Positions 12,630 to 23,535 of a DNA stretch of 64,000 bases are shown in pieces. The stretch's first letter is position 1, and each line of letters starts with the position of its first letter. The notes beneath the pieces are model-generated. The model was not told the origin of the DNA. It did no database searches and saw nothing but the letters and a program-made list of their open reading frames with translations. Made by a program: the position numbers and the translations under genes. The DNA lies in contig VJWN01000006.1 in NCBI GenBank assembly GCA_007644065.1, positions 62,001-126,000 on the forward strand, in the 5' to 3' direction. Source of the stretch: Margaritispora aquatica (taxonomy: Eukaryota > Ascomycota > Leotiomycetes > Helotiales > Discinellaceae).

Positions 12630-13379
12630 TTAGATCAATTCAAATCCATCGTCATCATCAACCTCCAAGGTCTTGGGGATGGCTGGGGCGACCTTGGTAG
12701 CCTTCTGCTTTGGACTACCCTTCTTTCCCTTTGGCTTCACAATCTCACCAGTATTGTCGAGAACCTCGTACTCGCCCTTGACAATGCGATCGATTTGCTC
12801 ATTCACCCACTTCTTCTCCGCGATATCAACCAGGCCACCCAAATCGACATTTCGACCCTTGGCACCAGGACTTGGACCCTTGTTATCAAAGGAATAGAGG
12901 AAATCTGGATCAGCTGCGGCTGCAGATTCGCGGATGGCGATCTGAATGGCAGATTGTGTGTTGTTGGCGTGGTTGGGGAGGAGTTCGAGGAGAGACTTAG
13001 ACATGGCCGAGGAGGAGTCCTTGGCATCGACAATGGCGTCCACCTTCTTGACCTGCCGCGAATTCACCTTTTGGGACATGGTGCCTTGGTGAAAGGTGGT
13101 ATATGGCTTAGTGCTCTTGTTCGCATGAGACTTGATCTCGCCTGATCTTTATAAGTTGTTAGTAAGATGTATACTCTTGTGAAGTTGTGGTACGTACGCA
13201 ACAGGTTTGCATGGTCGAACCTTGGTGTTTTCAACCGCGGGCATGAGATCATCCCCAAACACCTGGGGACGAACGCCAGTTCCTCCTCGAATTCCGTGAA
13301 CCCACTTCTCGTTGTGGTCCTTGTCCCGCTTGAATTGGAGGTTGGCAGATCTGATATCTTTGTGATCGGCGAGAGACAT
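12630..13379 (-). CDS. hypothetical protein, hydrophilic, acidic C-terminus
   Basis: Two exons, 13379-13198 and 13146-12630, are separated by a 51-base intron with a GTACGT donor, an ACTAAC branch point and an AAG acceptor. The product has 232 residues, and the junction restores an alanine codon. I do not recognise the family. The N-terminal third contains WVHGIRGGTGVRPQVFGDDL, and the central part is helical (SKSLLELLPNHANNTQSAIQ). Near the C terminus a Lys-rich patch (KPKGKKGSPKQKATK) precedes an acidic DDDDGFELI end. There is no signal peptide or transmembrane helix, so it is probably cytoplasmic or nuclear. It is the only gene between 9.9 and 16.6 kb. Confidence 0.75.
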
Positions 13380-13780
13380 ATTCGGAGTGGTTATTTCGAG
13401 GCGAGTTTGATAAGGTGGAATAATGACGTGCGGGTTCGAAGACGGCCTTAAGTACGATGGTATATCCCTCGAGAAGGATAGAGAAGATTCAGAGGAGGTT
13501 CTGAGTGATCCTTTCTTTGTCTAGGTAGTGTAATGAGGGAGGACGGTAGAAGGTGGTAGTTGGTTGGGATGCTTTGTAATGAAGAGAACAAGAGCAGAGG
13601 CCGATAAGTAGCTGGGAGGTGGTCTTAAAGAAGGGCGAATATCGAAACGAGAGGAGTAACAGTTGGAAGGAAGTGAGTTTGATGCCGGATGACTGTGCCT
13701 GGCGGGTGAATCCGAGTCACAGGAAATTGGGGGGGGGGAGGAAGGCGTAATCGACTACCTAACTAGGTTCCTAGTAGGCA

Positions 13781-13816
13781 CGCAGACGCAGACGCAGATG
13801 CAGATGCAGATGCAGG
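13781..13816. repeat. (GCAGAC/GCAGAT)n repeat
   Basis: About six copies of a hexamer GCAGAY. The first half has C and the second half T at the last position. Confidence 0.8.
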
Positions 13817-14599
13817 TAATTGGGAAATGAGGAAAGCCAAAATTAAAAGCACACACAGCTAAGTGGTGACTTTGAGGAGGAGATGACGAAATGCCCGAGA
13901 CAAAGGAGCGCGATTCCGTGTCTGGATGTCTGGATGTTGGACGGCGAGTGACTCAACGAGGCTGAGGCAAACCCGGAAGGCTAAGCTGACTGAAGGGACG
14001 AAACGAGAAGCGTGAGATGTGAGATTGGATAATCAACAAGTGAATGAGACTGTCCGCGTTGGGCAAAGATTGAAAAGAAGACAGAGAAATGGTCGTAATA
14101 CAGGAGATGCTTGCTTTGGTGTTCTGATGGTGTTTGTTTGATAGTTTGAAGAGGAGAAGAGGAGCAGAGGAGACAAAAGGAGAGGGAGGGGGGGGTCTTA
14201 TTGAGGTGAGCTCCGAGCTGTGCCCAGGTGAGCATCTAAACAAGGCATACCTCATACCTCATACCTCATTCACTCAATCACTCAATCACTCAATCACCTT
14301 CCCATGTCCCATGTCTGCTCGCTGTGCCTCTGCCTCTTCGACGGCGTCATATAATCAGGTCAGCCACAACCACCCGAGCCAATTCCAAGATTAGGAAAAG
14401 GAAAGAGCGATGGGAGGCACCTGCAGGCCGTGACTATGACCTCGACCTCGGTCTACCTTACCACCCTTACCACCCTTACCTTACCTACCTACCTTAGGTC
14501 TAGGTTGAGTATAGGAGGTAGTATCACCGGACTTGGAAGTTTGAGTAGGCAAAGATAAGGTAAGGTAAGGTAGGTAACAAAGGAGAGTGAGCCTGTCAC

Positions 14600-14629
14600 A
14601 AACACACACACACACGGGGAATGACGGAA

Positions 14630-14662
<33 letters not shown>
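14600..14662. repeat. (CA)n-(GT)n-(GA)n compound microsatellite
   Basis: A CA run (about 14600-14615), a GT run (about 14631-14642) and a GA run (about 14643-14662) follow one another. The CA and GT runs are complementary and could pair as a short hairpin. Confidence 0.85.
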
Positions 14663-15263
14663 GATAGAAGAGAAGAGAAAGAAGAGAGATTGTGAGGTTC
14701 CTTCCTTCAGCACTGCAGAACCCAGTATCTAGCCGCGGGGTGTCTCAAAAGGGAGCCTTACCTGTTTGGATTTGGGGGGGGGGAAGGGGGGGCAGGACCA
14801 CCGATAAAGCTGATTGTGATAACATCGTGCATACCACTGCATAATCCTGCATAAAGACCGCACAAATGTGGATATCCATGCTCTGGTCCATGCTTTGGTC
14901 CATGCAGGGCGATAAGAGACAACCAAACACCAAACACCTCGCCATGTGCCTTCTCTGTCTTCGGTGCCTTTCGTTGCCTTTGTGCCTGACATGATGAGGT
15001 GGGAGGTGGAGCTGGAGATGGAGCTGGATTCAGGTCTGAGCTGTCCTGTGGATTGTGTGGAGTGTGGAATGCAAGACATGAATGCATTCACTTCTCCAAC
15101 TGCTTGCAATTGGTTTCTTGTTCTTTTATTCCCTCAACAATGACTAGAACATATGAGCAATAGAAATTGATGCCATTCACACAGTACATACAGTACATAC
15201 ATGTCTCCGGGGTCAATGTCGATGTCGACCTCTGACAAGAAGAGAGGTAATTCAATGGCAAGG

Positions 15264-15650
15264 TACAGTGGGGTGCAAAAAGTTTGACCACCCCTCCCCC
15301 CTTGTAACTTTTATGCCAAGATTCAATTACTACTTTCGGTAGTAATACGCACGCTGCCTTATAGCATTGCTATTAACTCATGTGACCTCCTAGTCAGGAG
15401 TTAGATGTATAAGTAATACAATCCTTAGTAATTTTCGTAGATTATCTAAATATACTATTAAAGATAATTAATCTTAGAGATCTACGAGTATATTTAGCGC
15501 TTAATTGTTTCCTACGAGTTGTAGTATTACTTTTAGACAGAATATGTTTCTTTAAAGCAGCGTATATATTACTACCAAAAGTAGTAATTTACTCTTGGCA
15601 TAAAAGTTACAAGGGGGGAGGGGTGGTCAAACTTTTTGCACCCCACTGTA
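15264..15650. mobile_element. TIR element (MITE), Tc1/mariner-type TA duplication
   Basis: A 383-base element (15266-15648) is flanked on both sides by TA, the target duplication of Tc1/mariner/pogo transposons. Both ends begin CAGTGGGGTGCAAAAAGTTT and are perfect inverted copies of each other for 55 bases. Beyond that the arms continue as an imperfect inverted repeat for about 40 more bases, containing a TACTAC...GTAGTA sub-palindrome. The interior is AT-rich and holds no open reading frame of useful length, so this is a non-autonomous element that would depend on a transposase elsewhere. Perfect 55-base termini suggest either recent insertion or homogenisation. Confidence 0.93.
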
Positions 15651-15699
15651 TCTCCTACGTAGGCACTCGAGCGAGAGATCGAGGGGCAAGCTGACGCAT

Positions 15700-15731
<32 letters not shown>

Positions 15732-16613
15732 ATATGATAAGAGTCAGACTTACCTACTTTGGATAAGGCTTAGTAAGTAAAGATTCACTAGTCCTAACAC
15801 GTCTATGATATCACGTGGAGCCAATTTTAGCTCCCGTTCCGCCAGGCTAACTACTACCAGTACTAGAGTTGCTTGGTAAAGGTAAGAGTCTACTTCTCAT
15901 CACATTCAACATCCCTCTCATCCACAAGCCTCATACATACCTCAATTCTCGCCCGATACTTATAAAAAGCAAACTCCTGATCCATCCCGTTGCAAGCAAG
16001 TGCTTTGCCCCTCAATTGTGGCCCCCAACTAATCTGCCTGTTTGCCCAGTTTTGGTGTTACCCAGCAATCATTTAGCTTCATATATTCCCTGGTCATCAG
16101 ACACACCTCACACACACCTCGCTCACCTCACCTGAATCTCATTCCTCCATTCATCCACATGTGATGATGACGACCTCATCAATAGCATTCATGTGTTTCT
16201 GATGCTGACTCCCATTTGCTGGGAAGGCGCTCCAGGGTGTCGGCTGTGTTACAGGAGTTTGTCAGTTTATGCTTGGACGAATTATGACGTTGCCTCTGTT
16301 GCCGTTACTTTGGGGAAAGGATCAACGGTTACCAATGTTGGTGTCACGTTCTGGTGGTGGGTCATATACACACAGGCTGGTGTCCTCAAGATGAGGATAA
16401 CCACACGTCAAATCACGAGTATGTGGTTCGCGAGCATCCCTCGTGTTCAGCAGGATATCTTGAATGGCATTGAAGGCCACAAGGTGGTGCAGCAGTTGCT
16501 ATATCCTGACCATTCTTATATTGCTCATCGAGGCAGTGCTGGTCTACAACACACACTCGATACTCAGGCTGTAAGCAATCTGATCTGTGGTTTTTGATAA
16601 TTGCCTCACGGCT
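15651..16613. other. intergenic, no supported gene
   Basis: This follows the MITE and includes a (CTGG)n microsatellite. A plus-strand frame at 16193-16597 has no recognisable features and is not supported. Confidence 0.5.
15700..15731. repeat. (CTGG)n microsatellite
   Basis: About eight copies of the tetramer CTGG, uninterrupted. Confidence 0.9.
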
Positions 16614-18243
16614 TCACATCGTTGTGGCTTTCTCTTTTCCGTTCTCCTTCACTTGCATCGTCTTTTTGATTCGTTCTTCTCTTAGCGAATGCACATCCAT
16701 CGTTCCTTCGGCGTTGTTACTTCCTACCACGTGCCAGAAATGATACCTAGATGGTCTTTTCAAAGGCGGCTTTCCAATGTTCCTACTCTTAGATTTTTTA
16801 AGAGGACTTCCAAAGAGTCGCAAATCAGAGAGCGATGTTTTTCCCGGAGCAAGAGGGCGGTAAAGATATCCCAAAGTCGTCGACATATGTTGCAGGAAGA
16901 TATGACTGTTCTCGAATACTCCAAATGTCTGTGTCTCATTCACGCTCACTTTCCATGGTTGTCGGGTATTGAGCGTGTACACGACAACAGAAATATTGTA
17001 GATCTGTCCCGTAAGATGTGGTATGAATGTTGGTTGTGGGGAATGCGCTCGATTTAAACACTGCCAGAGATTTCCGCGAGCTGATTTGCGAGTATTCAAT
17101 TCCGAAAAGGCTTCGAAGAGCGGGTGTGCTCTATTTCTCAGAACTTCTTCCAATAGTGTCAAGTGGCGACCTTTCATTATTGCCCAAAAGCATTGATGGC
17201 CATATATCACTGTTGTGATTATCCATTAGCTCTTCTGCCATGAATGAACAGAGATCACTCACTCGCAGCAAAGTAACTGTCTCCATCTAGTGGCATTGAA
17301 AGATCAGCTCTCATCACAACACTCTCAATTCCTGGGTATCCTAATCATAGCTATCAGCTCAATTTCTTCCCATATTTCCAGATCACGATAGATAATGCAA
17401 TCGATCAGAAGGCACTTTCACACACCTGTTTCTCCAGCTCCCCAATTTCCATTCATTACATTGACTTTTCGAATATCTCGGAAAGACACATCGCGACTGT
17501 CGTTACCGCTGAAATATACTGCAATTTTACTCGCTTGGTACATTGAATGTCCATCTCCATCAAACTCCGGCTCCCAGCTGGTGAGTGGAACATGTATCAC
17601 TCTGCCTAGTCCACTGGGTGATTCATTCCAGCTTAAGAATGGTGTCGCGAGAGGTGGCCTATGGATCTGCGACGATAGTCCTGCATTGGCCGGAGATTTC
17701 ACAGCAAAATCCTGCTGATCCGCCGTATGAGATCGAAGGCTTGTAAGAATTGATGGACTTGAGGAGCTTCTGACGCAATAACGGTATTCTTCTTCCAAAG
17801 TTTCTTCACTATCACCGTCTTTCATCGTTAATGGTTGTCGCTCATAATTTTGCTATGCTTATCAAATACTTCTGCAACACACCTAAGCTTCGAAACGTCG
17901 ACGCAGGTTGATAGGTGAAGTATTTAGGTAAAGTACTCATCTTTACGTCAGATTGCTTGGAGCTGATATATGGCATTTTCCCTCTGACTAATTGGTACAT
18001 TTCGAGGATCCGCACAAAGAATTCTAGAATCGTACATTCACCAATAAGAGTTACTGAAATATCATCTTCCTTGGTCCCTTTTAATCCTTCCTTTCCCAAC
18101 AAAGGACCCGACGGAGTGATCTTGATCCTCTGATGCAAAGACCAGACGATCGAGAAGCCATTCGGGTACGATGGTAGTGAATTTCGATGTCGTGGGACGC
18201 AAGGGATGAATACAATGAAGTATTTCATCGATCTTGGCCGCAT
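16614..18243 (-). CDS. hypothetical protein, three-exon model
   Basis: I do not recognise the family. Three minus-strand open segments join through plausible GT-AG introns with matching phases: exons 18243-17883, 17818-17426 and 17209-16614. This gives 449 residues. Exon 1 contains EDDISVTLIGECTILEFFVR, and exon 2 has a Ser-rich linker followed by VIHVPLTSWEPEFDGDGHS. Exon 3 ends in a basic tail (KKSKSRNIGKPPLKRPSRYH). The second intron is long for this window (216 bases) and both donors are GTGTGT, so boundaries may be wrong. An overlapping frame from 18274 could instead supply the N terminus. No signal peptide, membrane helix or catalytic motif stands out. A decaying gene is an alternative reading. 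Confidence 0.35.
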
Positions 18244-18369
18244 GGGGTTCGCTAGAGAAAACGTAGGAGCACATGAAAATAGTGATTATGGGCTGGGATG
18301 CTATGATACATCCGTATATGCCATTGGTTGGTATCTGTCTTTTCTCAACATCATTTTAGAATTCCCATC

Positions 18370-18912
18370 TTACGCCAGCGTACCGAGAAACAAGAGTATT
18401 CCGACCCCAACTACCAAACTCGACATCTTCCTCGTCGCACCAGCACCAGAAACCTTCGTCACAGATGTAGCTGTCGATGACGCACTCGCAGAACTACTCC
18501 TCACACTCGACGTCCTCGCACTCGTACTAAACGCCGCACTCGATCCACCTCCCGTTGTCGCACTCACAACAGCCACACTCGTCAACACCTGCTGCGCCGG
18601 CCACGTCGTCGCTATCGCCGCACTCGCTGTCCCCTTTGTCCCGAAATTCGCAACGCACCCCACATCCAATCCCTTCAAGTCGGCAGGATCGACGCTCGCG
18701 CCTAGACAATTCGTCCAAGAGGGAATATCCGAGGCGACGGTGATGTTGCAATAGGTGTAGCAGAAATCTTTGGTGGTGTGCACGTTGGTGGAGCTGCAGC
18801 AGGTGTCGAGCGCGGAGAGGAGAGGAATATTGGATGAGATTGAGGCGATGAGACAGGTGTTTGGGAAGATGGTGGGCGTGAGGCTTGTGATGTCCGGACA
18901 GGTAATTGCCAT
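18370..18912 (-). CDS. Ser/Thr-rich probable GPI-anchored surface protein
   Basis: A single exon of 180 residues. The N-terminal half carries about nine cysteines spaced in pairs (CPD, NTCL, DTCCSS, FCYTYCNI, NCLG, VGCV), suggesting disulfide bonding outside the cell. The second half is Ser/Thr/Ala-rich (SSVRSSSASASSTATS), the expected site of O-glycosylation. The extreme C terminus is a hydrophobic stretch (SSLVVGVGILLFLGTLA) after a small-residue region, as in GPI-attachment signals. No classical hydrophobic signal peptide follows the ATG at 18912, so a short upstream exon may have been missed. Function is unknown; cell-wall or surface localisation is inferred. Confidence 0.65.
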   Translation of the reverse strand: MAITCPDITSLTPTIFPNTCLIASISSNIPLLSALDTCCSSTNVHTTKDFCYTYCNITVASDIPSWTNCLGASVDPADLKGLDVGCVANFGTKGTASAAIATTWPAQQVLTSVAVVSATTGGGSSAAFSTSARTSSVRSSSASASSTATSVTKVSGAGATRKMSSLVVGVGILLFLGTLA

Positions 18913-19657
18913 TTTGTGGTTTTGTGGATATTGATGGGTTTATGCTTTGTAGTGGTGTGTTGCGTCCTGCTTTCTCGTTTCCGTGGTGGTGAAAAGGGAT
19001 TATGCTTCTTCTGATCGTGCTCGTTGGTGATGCAGAATAGGAAAGGTTGATAGAGATGAGATATTAATACGGAGAGAGTAAGGTATTCTCAAGTAAAGTA
19101 AGGTAAATTAAAGTAAAGAGAAGTGGTTCTATACACACACTGATATTTTCTCATACAAGACTAATACCAAAAATCCAAGTGCCGTGCAGGCAGTGGACCA
19201 TTTATATACTCATCCCATTCTATCAATCCCATTCAATTCTAATTCTAAAGTAACCCGACCCGACCCAACTTCCAACACAAGTCATTTCATCAAAGGTAAC
19301 CGTCGCGGCAACATTCCCCATCTTCCTCCTGCCCCCGCCGACCCGCGTCGCCTGTTTCTGTTTCAAAAGGTTTAAAGTAAAAAAATATAAGCGCATCTCT
19401 TGCATGTGTTACGTTAAGTTGGTCTTGTGTGCGGATGGATGTACCTTATTGACTTTTGGTGTCGGAAAATGCGCGCCGGGATATATTTCGACTGGCTGTT
19501 GCTTCTCGGGCGGTGGTGAGATGTCGTTACGCGCTGTGTATTATTATGTAGGAGGTAAGGTAGTTAGGTAGGCAAGGGTAGGGTAGGGTAGTTAAAAATG
19601 GGTCTGCGATGGATCGGGTCGGGGTTTCTCGCTTAGCATACATGAAGGAAGGCGGTT

Positions 19658-19697
19658 GGGTTGGTTGGTTGGTTGGTTGGTTGGTTGGTTGGTTGGC
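19658..19697. repeat. (GGTT)n microsatellite
   Basis: About ten GGTT units in a row, the longest perfect tetramer run in the window. Confidence 0.9.
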
Positions 19698-19790
19698 GTT
19701 GGGCTTTTGTGTTTCGTGTCTGTCTATTCATATAGATATACATGTACATGTATATGTACAGTATATCATATAATTTTGTCATCGTGGAGC

Positions 19791-19818
19791 TTACCTTACC
19801 TTACCTTACCTTACCTTA
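19791..19818. repeat. (CCTTA)n tandem repeat
   Basis: Five to six copies of TTACC/CCTTA in tandem. Confidence 0.85.
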
Positions 19819-20568
19819 GTTAGTTGGTAAGTGAGTAAGTAAGTATATTGAAGTTATCAACTCAAAGAGTCAAGATTAGGTAGTTGCGGGGACAGGTACA
19901 TGAATCCGGGTTTTGGGATCTGGATCTCGAGGGCGGGAATTTGGGCTGTGTTTGTGAAGTGGCAGCTATTGCCTTTGTCTGGTTCTTGTCGTTGTAGTCT
20001 GTGGTAGATATGGAGATGAGGAGGTGTCTCAGGGAGATAGGGAGTCTTTGTTTCTTTTGGTGGTATGGTTCGTACGTGATGTGCAAGTCAAGTGTTTACT
20101 CTATTGTATGTTCAGCTATTGGGTCGTAACAAGGTCGTATCGTAGGACTGATTTCGTACAATGTACACTCCCTGTCCTCGTAAACCCACTGAAACCTTGC
20201 AATGAGAAAGAGCGAGGTGTTCTGAATGCGTACTCGGTTCAAACATATTTGGAATTGAAATTGGAACTGGCATTGAGATCAATGTGTAGTGTGGTGCCAC
20301 TCAGGATTCATCTTGCTGGTCCCATGTCTCAGTTCTTGAATTATCCATCCATACCTTTAGATTAGCATGCAAGGTTTTATTCAAGGATCTGATTAAAAAA
20401 GTGGTTTATGTACACTTTATTACAGCAAGGAGTATCTCAGACGCTCGACTCGCTTAGCTAAATACAAATTTCCTCCCTCTATTTACTACCTCATCTGTCC
20501 TAAACCCATTTCAAGCCAACTCCAACTCCAACTCAACCCACCCCACCCCACCACCCATGCATTCAAAA

Positions 20569-21481
20569 TCACCGCTTCGCAGTCCCATTAACCATACCAA
20601 CCACCCACTCGGCGGCCTGACTGCCAAAAACATTCACATAGCTCAAATGCACCTGGATGCTCGTTCCATTATCGCAGAACCGATCGTCCGCGCTACAGAA
20701 ACTCTTCGTCATCGCTGCCACGGCGCTGCTGCATCCACCGACCGAGGCGGAGGTTGAGTTGGCGCTGGAGCTGGAGGTGGAGTTGAGGCTCGAGGTCGCG
20801 TTCGCGGCGAGACGAGGGAAGATCCCCGCTCGGGTGCTATTTCCGACATCGAAAGAGACGTTGGGAACGTGCGTTGGGTCGCCCATCAGGACCATGGCTA
20901 CGACTTGAGGGGTGTTAGTCAAATGTATGGGGGATGCGTGGTAAGAGAAGAGAGGAGAGATGTAAACTTACCATTCTTTGATGCTACTGCTGGGAGGGGT
21001 TGAGTCGAGTTGAACAACGCTTCTGTGCGGCCACACATCACGTCTCCTGCAACTTGGGCTCCCTTTATTCTCAAATCAGCACTCATTCCATTTCATGCAA
21101 CCTCACCCATCCCTCGAAGATAACACATACCTGCGAATATCCCAATAACGCGATTTTGCTTTGGGGACACCTCTCCGCATAACTCTCCACCAACTTTGTC
21201 ATGGCAGTTACGCCCGAGGCCTCGGAATTGAAGTAATCCGTCAACGTCGCTGGGTACTCCACGGCTTCTGAATCGGATCCAGGAAGAGTCTGCTGGACTT
21301 GCGTTGCGACGGCGCCGATGATGCCTTGGCCTGGCTTTTCCGTGCTGGCGCGCGCGACGATCATGTGCACTGCATTGGAGGGAACGCAAGCGGTGGTGTT
21401 GGTATTTGTTGAATTTGTGGATTGAGCATTGATTGAGAGACCAAGAGTGAGAAGCACAGGGAGAAATGTTGTTGATTTCAT
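20569..21481 (-). CDS. cutinase / CE5-family esterase, secreted
   Basis: Exons 21481-21131, 21062-20972 and 20903-20569 give 258 residues. A signal peptide follows the ATG at 21481 (MKSTTFLPVLLTLGLSINAQ). The carbohydrate-esterase-5 fold is evident from VHMIVARASTEKPGQG and from the nucleophile motif GYSQG, in which Ser116 sits at the end of exon 1. Further support comes from MCGRTEALFN, the Asp-bearing loop CSADDRFCDNG (about 217-227) and His233 in HLSYVN. The Ser-Asp-His triad is therefore complete. Family members hydrolyse cutin or acetylated plant polysaccharides outside the cell. A Ser/Asn-rich insert (NATSSLNSTSSSSANSTSAS) precedes the Asp loop and is unusual for the compact cutinase fold; cutinase and acetylxylan esterase activity cannot be separated by eye. 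Confidence 0.9.
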
Positions 21482-22503
21482 TTTGGAGGTGATTATCAAA
21501 TTAGAGAGAAGGCGTGAATTGACGAGAATGAATGAGTAGTATGATTGAAGAAAAGAAGAGGTCTAGGCACTCTATAAACTATGAGATGTGCTCGCCTGAA
21601 GCCATATACTTCCATCTGATCTTTGGAAGGCTCATGTTCCCGAGACGTGCATATGAAGCTAAAAGACAATATTGGTACCGGTATAATCGCCCATATTACC
21701 AGATGCAGACACGATGAAGATGGGATGAGATGGTGATCCAATCGCGGCTCGAAGGATGCATAATGAGACGAAGAACGGTGCTAAAGGTGGAACGGGCTTG
21801 AAACGAAGAGGTCGGATGTTTCAATGTTTGACTTACGAGACAGAGCATCGTGAATGGAACTCGCTCTAGGTAATGTGAGCGAGCGCTTGAAATACAAATT
21901 GAACGGAAACAAGTACGTGACAAAAAACAGATGAGATTACCAAGATTACACGATTGACAAATGAGAAGTGATGAGATACTGTACAGAATTTGAGCCGAGG
22001 GTAAGAAGCAAAGAAATTTCATGCTGAAACTCATCTCATGTTGCACATAAGTCCAAGTCTGTATGAGAAAATAGCTAAGATGAGCCGCAAAGATAGCTTT
22101 GCGAATCCTATAATTCACTCCATAAATTGAGCAATAGTGAACCAAGGTCTGATGATAGATTTCGTCCGAAATCGTCAAAATGGGCAAATTGAAGGGAGAT
22201 AACTTGGTTCCGAAGATATCTATACCTCGAGATAGATAACTCTCAAAAACCTCTCACTTGAGCAGATCAATGATTTCAAGGATATGTATCCAAAGAAATA
22301 GAAATTGGGGTTAGAGTAAGGAAGGTTTTAGCAGGGCACATTGGATACCTCCGCTCGGAAATATGATCACATGATGATAAAGTAGTTCCAATCTCAGCCT
22401 CCCAAATATTATATCTCAGCCTCGTCTCCGTCAAACAACTATGAGCTAGAACAACCTACCTTCAATTCTCATCCACAACTACAATCCCACCACCAGCCCC
22501 AAA
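21482..22503. other. divergent promoter region
   Basis: This interval separates the cutinase (minus) from the Cwc26 gene (plus) and should contain both promoters. A minus-strand frame of 163 codons at 21696-22187 has no recognisable features. Confidence 0.5.
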
Positions 22504-23535
22504 ATGTCGACTCCCAAGCCCTCACTAGCAAACTACCTCGCCTCCAAATACCTCACAGCCGACACGTCCTCATCGTCCTCCTCTACGTCTAAAAAACGCA
22601 AACGCAAGAACGGCACCACCAGCTCATCCACGCCAACCGGTCTGATAATCGCAGACGACGACGCACTAGGCTGGTCCAACGCCCCCATACAGGATGAAGA
22701 CGACCCCCGACCGACCATCAGCAGTTCCGGGTCCGCCGAATTCCGCAAAGCGAAGAAGAATGCGTGGAAGACGGTCGGTGTGCCAGCGTTACAACCTCGC
22801 GATGTAGAGACCGAGGCGGCAGATCGCATCATCGCTGCGGCTGCGGAGGAGAGCACGCGGGGTATGAACGTCGACGAGGCGCCTGTGATTGAGGGCGGGG
22901 ACGGAGAAATAGCGAAGATGGGCGACGGGACGCATGCGGGACTGCAGCGCGCAGAGGACGTAGCGGCGCAGTTTGCGAAGCGTCAGCGTGAAGAAGCCGC
23001 CGAATGGGCAGCGGAGGAGAAGGCACGAGGTAAGGGGAAGAAAGGCGCAGTGGCTACGGGAGAGGAGACAGTCTACCGAGATGCCACGGGTCGACGGATC
23101 GACATCTCGATGCGGCGCCAAGAGGCGCGACGGGAGGCAGACGAGAAGGCGCGGAAGGAAGCAGAGGAGAAGGAAGCGCAACGGGGAGATGTGCAGCTTG
23201 CGGCAAGGGCGAAGCGGAAGGAAGATCTGGATGAGGCGCGCTTCATGCCTGTTGCGAGGACGATTGAGGACGTGGAAATGAATCGGGAGATGAAGGAGCA
23301 GGATCGGTGGAATGATCCTGCTGCGCAGTTCTTGGTGCGGAAGAAGGAGGGGAAGAGCGCGAGTGGGAAGCCTGTTTATCAGGGTGCGTGGGCACCGAAT
23401 AGATATGGGATTCGCCCGGGACATCGATGGGATGGTGTGGATAGAGGGAATGGGTGGGAAGGAGAGAGGTTCAAGGCTATGAATCGGAGGACGAGGAATA
23501 AAGAGCTAGATTTTGCATGGCAAATGGATGAATAG
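22504..23535 (+). CDS. CWC26: pre-mRNA-splicing factor Cwc26/Bud13
   Basis: Single exon, 343 residues. The N terminus (LANYLASKYL) and the nuclear basic patch (KKRKRKN) match Bud13 proteins. The long charged middle, rich in Glu/Arg/Ala, leads to the diagnostic C-terminal block: ETVYRDATGRRIDISMRRQE, then WNDPAAQFL and the end block PNRYGIRPGHRWDGVDRGNG with FEKxF-like GERFKAMN. Bud13/Cwc26 is a subunit of the RES (retention and splicing) complex with Snu17 and Pml1 and binds the activated spliceosome. The gene converges with TFIIF alpha, with only 279 bases between their stops. Confidence 0.95.
   Translation: MSTPKPSLANYLASKYLTADTSSSSSSTSKKRKRKNGTTSSSTPTGLIIADDDALGWSNAPIQDEDDPRPTISSSGSAEFRKAKKNAWKTVGVPALQPRDVETEAADRIIAAAAEESTRGMNVDEAPVIEGGDGEIAKMGDGTHAGLQRAEDVAAQFAKRQREEAAEWAAEEKARGKGKKGAVATGEETVYRDATGRRIDISMRRQEARREADEKARKEAEEKEAQRGDVQLAARAKRKEDLDEARFMPVARTIEDVEMNREMKEQDRWNDPAAQFLVRKKEGKSASGKPVYQGAWAPNRYGIRPGHRWDGVDRGNGWEGERFKAMNRRTRNKELDFAWQMDE

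Larger units (their letters stand above)
13380..15263. other. intergenic, promoter side plus simple repeats
   Basis: This is the upstream region of the minus-strand gene starting at 13379. It carries G-runs (13728-13740, 14188-14195, 14775-14790), a GCAGAY repeat, CTCAATCA and CATACCT repeats at about 14245-14297, and a CA/GT/GA block. Open frames here are low in complexity and not credible genes. Confidence 0.55.
18913..20568. other. intergenic with simple repeats
   Basis: There is no credible gene. The interval contains a (GGTT)n run, a (CCTTA)n run and a short ACATGTACATG/TATATGTACAG palindromic patch at about 19738-19765. The open frame at 20024-20365 lacks features. Confidence 0.5.

Noticed and set aside
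15266..15648. Possible structured RNA hairpin
   Set aside because: The long inverted repeat is explained by transposon termini with a flanking TA duplication.
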